Positions 59,693-64,000 of a DNA stretch of 64,000 bases are shown here, piece after piece (position 1 is the stretch's first letter; the number at the start of each line of letters is the position of its first letter). Origin of the DNA: Vineibacter terrae (GTDB lineage Bacteria > Pseudomonadota > Alphaproteobacteria > Reyranellales > Reyranellaceae); contig NZ_VDUZ01000003.1 of NCBI RefSeq assembly GCF_008039615.1, forward strand, positions 186,001-250,000. Reading direction: 5' to 3'. The notes below the pieces were generated by a model, which was not told where the DNA came from, searched no databases, and worked only from the letters and a program-made list of their open reading frames with translations. The translations under genes and the position numbers were made by a program.

Positions 59693-61261
59693 TCAGTTCA
59701 CGCGCCTTGTGTAGCCTTCCCAGAAGGGGGCGCGCAGGACGTTCTTCTGGATCTTGCCGGCGGCCGTGAGCGGCAGCGGCTCGGTGCGGATGTCGATGGA
59801 GCGGGGACATTTGTAGCCGGCGATCTGCTCGCGGCAATGGGCGATGATCGCCTCGGCCGTGGCGCTGGCGCCCGGCTTGAGCTGGACGATGGCGTGGACC
59901 GCCTCGCCCCATTTCGGGTGCGGAATGCCGACCACGGCGCACAGCGCCACCGCGGGGAAGCGGCTGATCGCCGCTTCGACCTCGACCGAGTACACGTTCT
60001 CGCCGCCCGACACGATCATGTCCTTGATGCGGTCGACGACGTAGATGTAGCCGTCCTCGTCCATGTAGCCGCCGTCGCCGGTGTGCATCCAGCCGTCGCG
60101 CAGGGCCCTGGCGGTCTCCTCCGGCTTGTTGAGGTAGCCCAGCATGACGTTGGGGCCGCGGGCGGCGATCTCGCCGGCCTGGCCGCGCGGCAGGTCCTCG
60201 CCGTCCGGACCCACGATCCGGATCTCGGACACCGGCACCACGCGCCCGGCCGAGCGCAGCCGGTGCGACGTCGGCGCGTCGGGGTCATGGTCCTCGCGTC
60301 CCAGCAGGGTGACCGCGGCCGATGTCTCGGTCATGCCGTAGGCCTGCACGAAGCCGCAGGTCCCGGGCAGCACGGCGATGGCGCGCCGCAGCAGCGTCTC
60401 GGGCATCGGCGAGGCGCCGTAGGTCACCGTCTCGACGCTGCTCATGTCGGTCTGCGCGAAGGCCGGATGGTCCAGCAGCATCTGCAGCATGGTGGGCGCC
60501 AGCACCAGCGAGGCGGGGCGGTGCTGCCCGATCAGCCGCAGCGTCTCGCCGGGCTCGAAGCGCGGCGGCAAGAGGTTGCAGTTGCCGCGCCCGGTCGCCG
60601 ACAGGAGGGTGACGATGCCGGACAGATGGAACAGCGGCATGGTGTGGAGCAGGGACGAGCCTTCCGCCACCATGCGCGTGCCGTAGCCCACGATCACGGC
60701 CGTCAGGAGGTTGGTGTGGCTCAGCATCACGCCCTTGGCCTGGCCGGTCGTGCCGCCGGTGTAGAAGATGCCGGCGAGGTCGTCGTTGCGGCGCCTTGCG
60801 TCCTGGGCCGGCGCGGCCTGCGCGACCAGCGCCTCGTAGTCGAGCATGCCGTCGGGCGCCGGGCCGTCGCCGATCCAGATCAGGCTCGCCAGGCTCGGCG
60901 CGTCGGCGCGCAGCGCCGGCGCCATGGTCGCGAACGCATCGTCGATCAGCAGGATCCGCGCCCGCGAATCGTTGAGGCAGTACGCGATCTCGGGGCGGGC
61001 ATGGCGGGTGTTCATGGGGTCGAGCACGCCGCCGCCCCACAGCACGCCCCAGAGATATTCGAGATAGCGGTCGGAGGCATGGGCCAGGATCGCGACTGGC
61101 GCGCCGGGCTCCATCCCCAGGGCCTGCAGGGCGCCGGCCAGCCGCGCCGAGCGGTCAGCGGTCTCCGCCCAGGTCCGCTGCCGCGTGCCGTGGATGGCGG
61201 CGCGGTCCGGCCCGTGCAGCTGCACGGCACGCTTCAGCAGGCTGGTGAGCTCGAACGTCAT
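59693..61261 (-). CDS. AMP-forming acyl-CoA ligase
   Basis: This is a 522-residue enzyme that activates a carboxylic acid to its CoA thioester with ATP. The phosphate-binding P-loop is IFYTGGTTGQAKGVMLSHTN near 180, the adenylation motif FVQAYGMTETSAAVTLLG near 330, and GWMHTGDGGYMDEDGYIYVV near 405; PLPLTAAGKIQKNVLRAPFW near the end carries the catalytic Lys. Start ATG 61261 follows GGAGGA. Its promoter at 61313-61340 carries operator D between the boxes. The substrate is probably a medium-chain or aryl acid. Confidence 0.9.
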   Translation of the reverse strand: MTFELTSLLKRAVQLHGPDRAAIHGTRQRTWAETADRSARLAGALQALGMEPGAPVAILAHASDRYLEYLWGVLWGGGVLDPMNTRHARPEIAYCLNDSRARILLIDDAFATMAPALRADAPSLASLIWIGDGPAPDGMLDYEALVAQAAPAQDARRRNDDLAGIFYTGGTTGQAKGVMLSHTNLLTAVIVGYGTRMVAEGSSLLHTMPLFHLSGIVTLLSATGRGNCNLLPPRFEPGETLRLIGQHRPASLVLAPTMLQMLLDHPAFAQTDMSSVETVTYGASPMPETLLRRAIAVLPGTCGFVQAYGMTETSAAVTLLGREDHDPDAPTSHRLRSAGRVVPVSEIRIVGPDGEDLPRGQAGEIAARGPNVMLGYLNKPEETARALRDGWMHTGDGGYMDEDGYIYVVDRIKDMIVSGGENVYSVEVEAAISRFPAVALCAVVGIPHPKWGEAVHAIVQLKPGASATAEAIIAHCREQIAGYKCPRSIDIRTEPLPLTAAGKIQKNVLRAPFWEGYTRRVN

Positions 61262-61312
61262 GGTATCCTCCGCCGCCGCCATGTTGCTTTGTGGGCGCAG
61301 CTTGCGGCGGCT

Positions 61313-61340
61313 AAATTATATCTACCGGTCGGTAAGTCAA
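61313..61340 (-). promoter_or_regulatory. Promoter of the acyl-CoA ligase with TetR-type operator, site D
   Basis: On the minus strand, TTGACT and TAATTT are separated by exactly 16 bases that form the operator: TATCTACCGGTCGGTA on the plus strand (61319-61334). A repressor bound here would cover the whole spacer. Confidence 0.7.
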
Positions 61341-61344
61341 CTAT

Positions 61345-61549
61345 CACCTCGCCCCGCGAAAGCGGGGAGAGGGAGGGGCCCATCGTGCGCAGCACGATGG
61401 AAGGGTGAGGGGTAGGAATGTTCAAAGCATGCGCATGGGATAGACTTGATTGTCTCGCCCCGACATATCCGAGTTCGAACGTTCGTACCCCTCACCCTCC
61501 CGCGCTGCGCGCGGGCCCCTCCCTCTCCCCGCTCTCGCGGGGAGAGGTG
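61345..61549. repeat. CCTCGCCCCGC/CTCTCCCCGC inverted repeat, copy 2
   Basis: CACCTCGCCCCGCGAAAGCG and its mirrored GCTCTCGCGGGGAGAGGTG bracket this block, which also carries GAGGGGTAGGAATGTTCAAA, a near match to the centre of the copy at 35969-36140. It separates the ligase promoter from the TetR stop. Confidence 0.75.
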
Positions 61550-61559
61550 TGAGAGCGGA

Positions 61560-62237
61560 TCAGGCGCGGCGGCGTCCGGCGGCGGGCTTGGCCGCAGGGG
61601 GCTTCGCCGCCACGGGCTTGGCGGCGGTGATGCCCGACAGCAGGATGTCGACATGCATCGGGATCAGCTTCTCCGGCCGCAGACGGCCGTCCGGCTTGGC
61701 CCATTTCGACATCCAGTTCAGCGAGCCGAACAGGGCATGGCAGGCCACGACGCGGTCGGGCACGACCATGCTGCCTTCGCGCCTGCCCTGGTCGAGCAGC
61801 CCGTAGAGCAGCCGGTTGGCCTCGTCGATGCGCGCCTCGACCTCGACGCGGTCGTCGGCGTTGATCTCGCGGTTGGCGATCAGCGACAGGCAGGTGCCGT
61901 AGTCGGAGATCATGAGCTCGGCGTAGCGGATCATGATCGCGCGCAGCTTGTCGAGCGCGCTGCCGGTGCCGGCCACCGTGGCCTTCATGAAGGCCAGGAT
62001 CTCCTCCTGCACCCGCACCTTGATGTCGAGCAGCAGCTTGTCCTTGCTTTCGACGTAGTAATAGATGGTGGGCTTGGTGATGTTCAGGATGTCGGCGAGC
62101 TCGTTGAGGGAGGCGCCCTCGTAGCCGCGCTGGCGGAACAGCGCTGCGGCCGCTTCCATCACGGCGTCGCGCTTGAGCTGGAACTTCGACTGGTGCTTGC
62201 GGGGCTTTTCACCCCACGGCGAGGCCGGTTCGGAAAT
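61560..62237 (-). CDS. TetR-family regulator (second of three), probable ATT start
   Basis: This is a 225-residue regulator if translation starts at ATT 62237. The DNA-binding part is AAAALFRQRGYEGASLNELA and NITKPTIYYYVESKDKLL, and the ligand domain has CHALFGSLNWMSKWAKPDGR. The tail is rich in Ala, Lys and Pro. An AGGAGG site at 62243-62248 is five bases upstream of ATT; no ATG, GTG, TTG or CTG is in frame until 62165/62162, which would drop the helix before the HTH and has no ribosome site. It is divergent from the third TetR gene. Confidence 0.82.
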   Translation of the reverse strand: MSEPASPWGEKPRKHQSKFQLKRDAVMEAAAALFRQRGYEGASLNELADILNITKPTIYYYVESKDKLLLDIKVRVQEEILAFMKATVAGTGSALDKLRAIMIRYAELMISDYGTCLSLIANREINADDRVEVEARIDEANRLLYGLLDQGRREGSMVVPDRVVACHALFGSLNWMSKWAKPDGRLRPEKLIPMHVDILLSGITAAKPVAAKPPAAKPAAGRRRA

Positions 62238-62328
62238 GCGCGCCTCCTTGCGAATCGCGTTTGGCGATGGTCATGATCTGCCCTTACAGCGAAGCGTCGA
62301 ATCCTTCAATGTGCGCAGGGCGGAATTG

Positions 62329-62344
62329 GACCGTCCGGTCGTTA
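62329..62344. promoter_or_regulatory. TetR-type operator between divergent regulators, site E
   Basis: GACCGTCCGGTCGTTA matches the site B sequence at 13 of 16 positions, and its core GACCGTCCGGTC is a perfect palindrome around two bases. It lies 72 bases before the third TetR start and 92 before the second. Confidence 0.6.
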
Positions 62345-62415
62345 GAATCCAGCCTCCTTTTCGGCACGCGATCCTATATAGTCCGGGCGGGGGGCTTGCG
62401 AGCGCACGAGGACAG

Positions 62416-63069
62416 ATGGAATCGGAAGAATCGAGGGGACAGTCGGCAACGCCCCTGTGGCGGCCCGGCCGGCGCCGCCGCGCGCCGGCCTACGACATCA
62501 AGCGCGAGGCGGTGATCGCCACCGCCGCGCGGCTGTTCCAGGAGAAGGGATATCGCAACACGACGCTGAACGATATCGCCGCCGCGCTGAATGTCACCAA
62601 GCCCACCATCTACTATTACGTGCAGAACAAGGACGAGATCCTGGCCGAGTGCCGCGCCCGGGTCTGGGGCGGCATCACCAAGGTGATCCAGGCGGCATCC
62701 GACAGCCGCAAGAACGGGCGCGAGAAGGTCGAGCTGTTCGTCAGGAGCTACGCCGAGGCGATCTCCACGGACTACGGCAAGTGCCTGGTGATGACCGTCC
62801 GCGACGTCGGCGGCGCCGAGGCCGAGCTGCGCAAGTACCGCCAGGGCCTGCGCGAAGCCACGCATGTGCTGCGGGATATCGTGGCCGAGGGCATCCGTGA
62901 CGGCTCGATCGCGCCCTGCGATCCCAGGATGGCGGCGTTCGCCATGTACGGCGCCCTGAACTGGATCACCTACTGGTACGATCCGGACGGGCCCAGCAAC
63001 CCGAGCGAGATCGGCGAGGAATTCGTGCGGCTGTTCCGCACCGGGCTGAAGCCGCGGTTGGAACGGTAG
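62416..63069 (+). CDS. TetR-family regulator (third of three)
   Basis: This is a 217-residue regulator. It has REAVIATAARLFQEKGYRNT and the recognition helix NVTKPTIYYYVQNKDEILAE, followed by a ligand domain with CLVMTVRDVGGAEAELRKYR and FAMYGALNWITYWYDPDGPS. The start at 62416 is preceded by GAGGACAG. Its HTH is closest in wording to the two other TetR proteins here. It reads towards the second acyl-CoA ligase. Confidence 0.9.
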   Translation: MESEESRGQSATPLWRPGRRRRAPAYDIKREAVIATAARLFQEKGYRNTTLNDIAAALNVTKPTIYYYVQNKDEILAECRARVWGGITKVIQAASDSRKNGREKVELFVRSYAEAISTDYGKCLVMTVRDVGGAEAELRKYRQGLREATHVLRDIVAEGIRDGSIAPCDPRMAAFAMYGALNWITYWYDPDGPSNPSEIGEEFVRLFRTGLKPRLER

Positions 63070-63103
63070 ACATTCTTGTTTCCTCCCCACGCGATATGGA
63101 CCT

Positions 63104-63194
63104 CCTGTCATCCCGAGCGCAGCGAGGGATCTCCCGCGCATGGCACGGTGCGCCTTTGCCGCAGGAGATCCCTCGCTGCGCTCGGGATGACAGG
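63104..63194. repeat. Dispersed GTCATCCCGAGC palindrome, full copy
   Basis: CCTGTCATCCCGAGCGCAGC and its complement enclose GCGCATGGCACGGTGCGCC. It lies just after the TetR stop and before the ligase promoter, so it may end the regulator transcript. Confidence 0.85.
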
Positions 63195-63221
63195 AGGGGC
63201 GGGAGGGCCGAACAAAATCCA

Positions 63222-63250
63222 TTGATTTTATCGACCAGACGGTAGAATTT
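63222..63250 (+). promoter_or_regulatory. Promoter with TetR-type operator, site F
   Basis: TTGATT (63222-63227) and GAATTT (63245-63250) are 17 bases apart, and the spacer contains TATCGACCAGACGGTA (63229-63244), the exact reverse complement of site B. It precedes the partial acyl-CoA ligase gene by about 36 bases. Confidence 0.7.
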
Positions 63251-63285
63251 AGCGGCAAGCACGGAAACGCACCCGGGAGAGCACG

Positions 63286-64000
63286 ATGTCCGAAACAGGC
63301 ACCGGCGTCGACCTGTCCGCCCTGCAGCAGGCGGTCGGCAACGTGATCCCCATGGGCAGCCTGCCGGCGCATCATGCGGCGCATGACCCCGAGCGCGCGG
63401 CGGTGACCCAGGACGAGGTGAGCGTGAGCTGGCGCGAGCTGGAGGCGCGGGCCAACCGGCGGGCGCGGCTGTTCGCGGCAAGCGGCGTGAGCGAGGGCGA
63501 CTTCGTCACCATCGCGCTGCCCAACGGCGTCGAGTTCTACGAGACATCGTTTGCGATCTGGAAGCTGGGCGCGACGCCCAACGTCGTGTCCTCGCGCCTG
63601 CCGGACGCCGAGCTGCGCGCCATCGTCGAGCTGGTGCAGCCGCGCCTGGTGGTCGGCCCCGACCCGGGACGCCTGCCGGGATGGCAGGTGCTGCCGGCGG
63701 GACACACGCCCGATCCAAGCCTGTCGGATGCGGCGCTGCCGCCCAAGGTGGCGCCCTACTGGAAGGCGATGAGCAGCGGCGGCTCGACCGGACGGCCCAA
63801 GATCATCGTCGACCACAATCCCGGCGTCTGGGATCCGGCGGTCGGCCTGCTGGGACAGCAGCCCGGCGACGTTCTGCTCAACCCCGGGCCGCTCTACCAC
63901 AACGCGCCCTTCAGCCTGATGCATGCCGGGCTGTTCGGCGGCGGCCATGTGGTGAACATGGACCGCTTCGATCCGCTGCGGGCGCTGGAGCTGATCGCGC
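63286..64000 (+). CDS. AMP-forming acyl-CoA ligase, 3' end outside window
   Basis: The first 238 residues of an AMP-forming ligase are present. It starts MSETGTGVDLSALQQAVGNV, has ALPNGVEFYETSFAIWKLGA typical of the N-domain, the P-loop region WKAMSSGGSTGRPKIIVDHN, and LLNPGPLYHNAPFSLMHAGL. The SSGGSTGRPKII wording is common in the bile-acid and aryl-acid CoA ligase branch. GGGAGA precedes ATG 63286. It continues past the window. Operator F controls it. Confidence 0.88.
   Translation, partial: MSETGTGVDLSALQQAVGNVIPMGSLPAHHAAHDPERAAVTQDEVSVSWRELEARANRRARLFAASGVSEGDFVTIALPNGVEFYETSFAIWKLGATPNVVSSRLPDAELRAIVELVQPRLVVGPDPGRLPGWQVLPAGHTPDPSLSDAALPPKVAPYWKAMSSGGSTGRPKIIVDHNPGVWDPAVGLLGQQPGDVLLNPGPLYHNAPFSLMHAGLFGGGHVVNMDRFDPLRALELIA

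Overview
This is a GC-rich chromosomal window (roughly two-thirds G+C by eye) from what looks like a metabolically versatile alphaproteobacterium. Three things suggest this: many orphan solute-binding proteins of the Bug, TRAP and LivJ types, CoA-linked catabolic genes with TetR/IclR regulators, and intergenic palindromes of the GTCATCCCGAGC type. A Reyranella-like or other Rhodospirillales/Hyphomicrobiales host is my inference and is not proven by anything in the window. I saw no rRNA, tRNA, CRISPR array, phage or intact insertion sequence.

Layout. 1-4.7 kb: end of a Bug binding protein, an MFE-2-like SDR, then a graveyard of gene remnants (cyclase, TPR, TauD, hydroxyisourate hydrolase) around an HExxH protein. 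4.7-9.8 kb: an ABC uptake operon without its ATPase, an autotransporter remnant and a cytosine deaminase. 10.4-19.4 kb: hydroxyisourate hydrolase with a fused indolepyruvate:ferredoxin oxidoreductase, an M81 peptidase, an HD hydrolase, a VOC protein, two lipoproteins and a TetR regulator. 19.6-24.9 kb: two acyl-CoA dehydrogenases and an SDR, then a Bug protein and an IclR regulator. 24.9-27.8 kb: a dctQMP TRAP operon. 27.9-33.6 kb: housekeeping genes (hisI, zur, a cysK-alaX-sseA operon, nudF-rbsK).

34.0-42.9 kb is a 4-hydroxyproline-type catabolic island. It holds a polar amino-acid ABC transporter, two DHDPS-family lyases, a P5C-reductase-like protein, a two-cysteine hydroxyproline epimerase, a DadA-like oxidase and an IclR regulator. 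43.2-46.4 kb holds a Trypco1-like protein and a trypsin-NTPase fusion protein, a likely conflict (defence-type) system; it is bounded upstream by small inverted-repeat elements. 46.4-55.8 kb: plsY, a flavin monooxygenase with an extra N-terminal domain, a winged-helix/TPR regulator, a truncated globin, a GST, a CmcJ-like oxidoreductase, an SDR and a GFA protein. 55.8-64 kb: two tandem LivJ-type binding proteins, an IclR regulator, two AMP-forming acyl-CoA ligases and two divergent TetR regulators.

Two signals run through the whole window. One is a 16-bp imperfect palindrome close to TACCGTCTGGTCGATA. It occurs at six promoters (19.5, 55.9, 57.3, 61.3, 62.3 and 63.2 kb), always next to genes of acyl-CoA catabolism, orphan binding proteins or TetR regulators, so it probably defines one regulon read by three related TetR proteins. 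The other is a set of small non-coding inverted-repeat elements. Two have perfect terminal repeats and flanking target-site duplications, and some are nested in one another.
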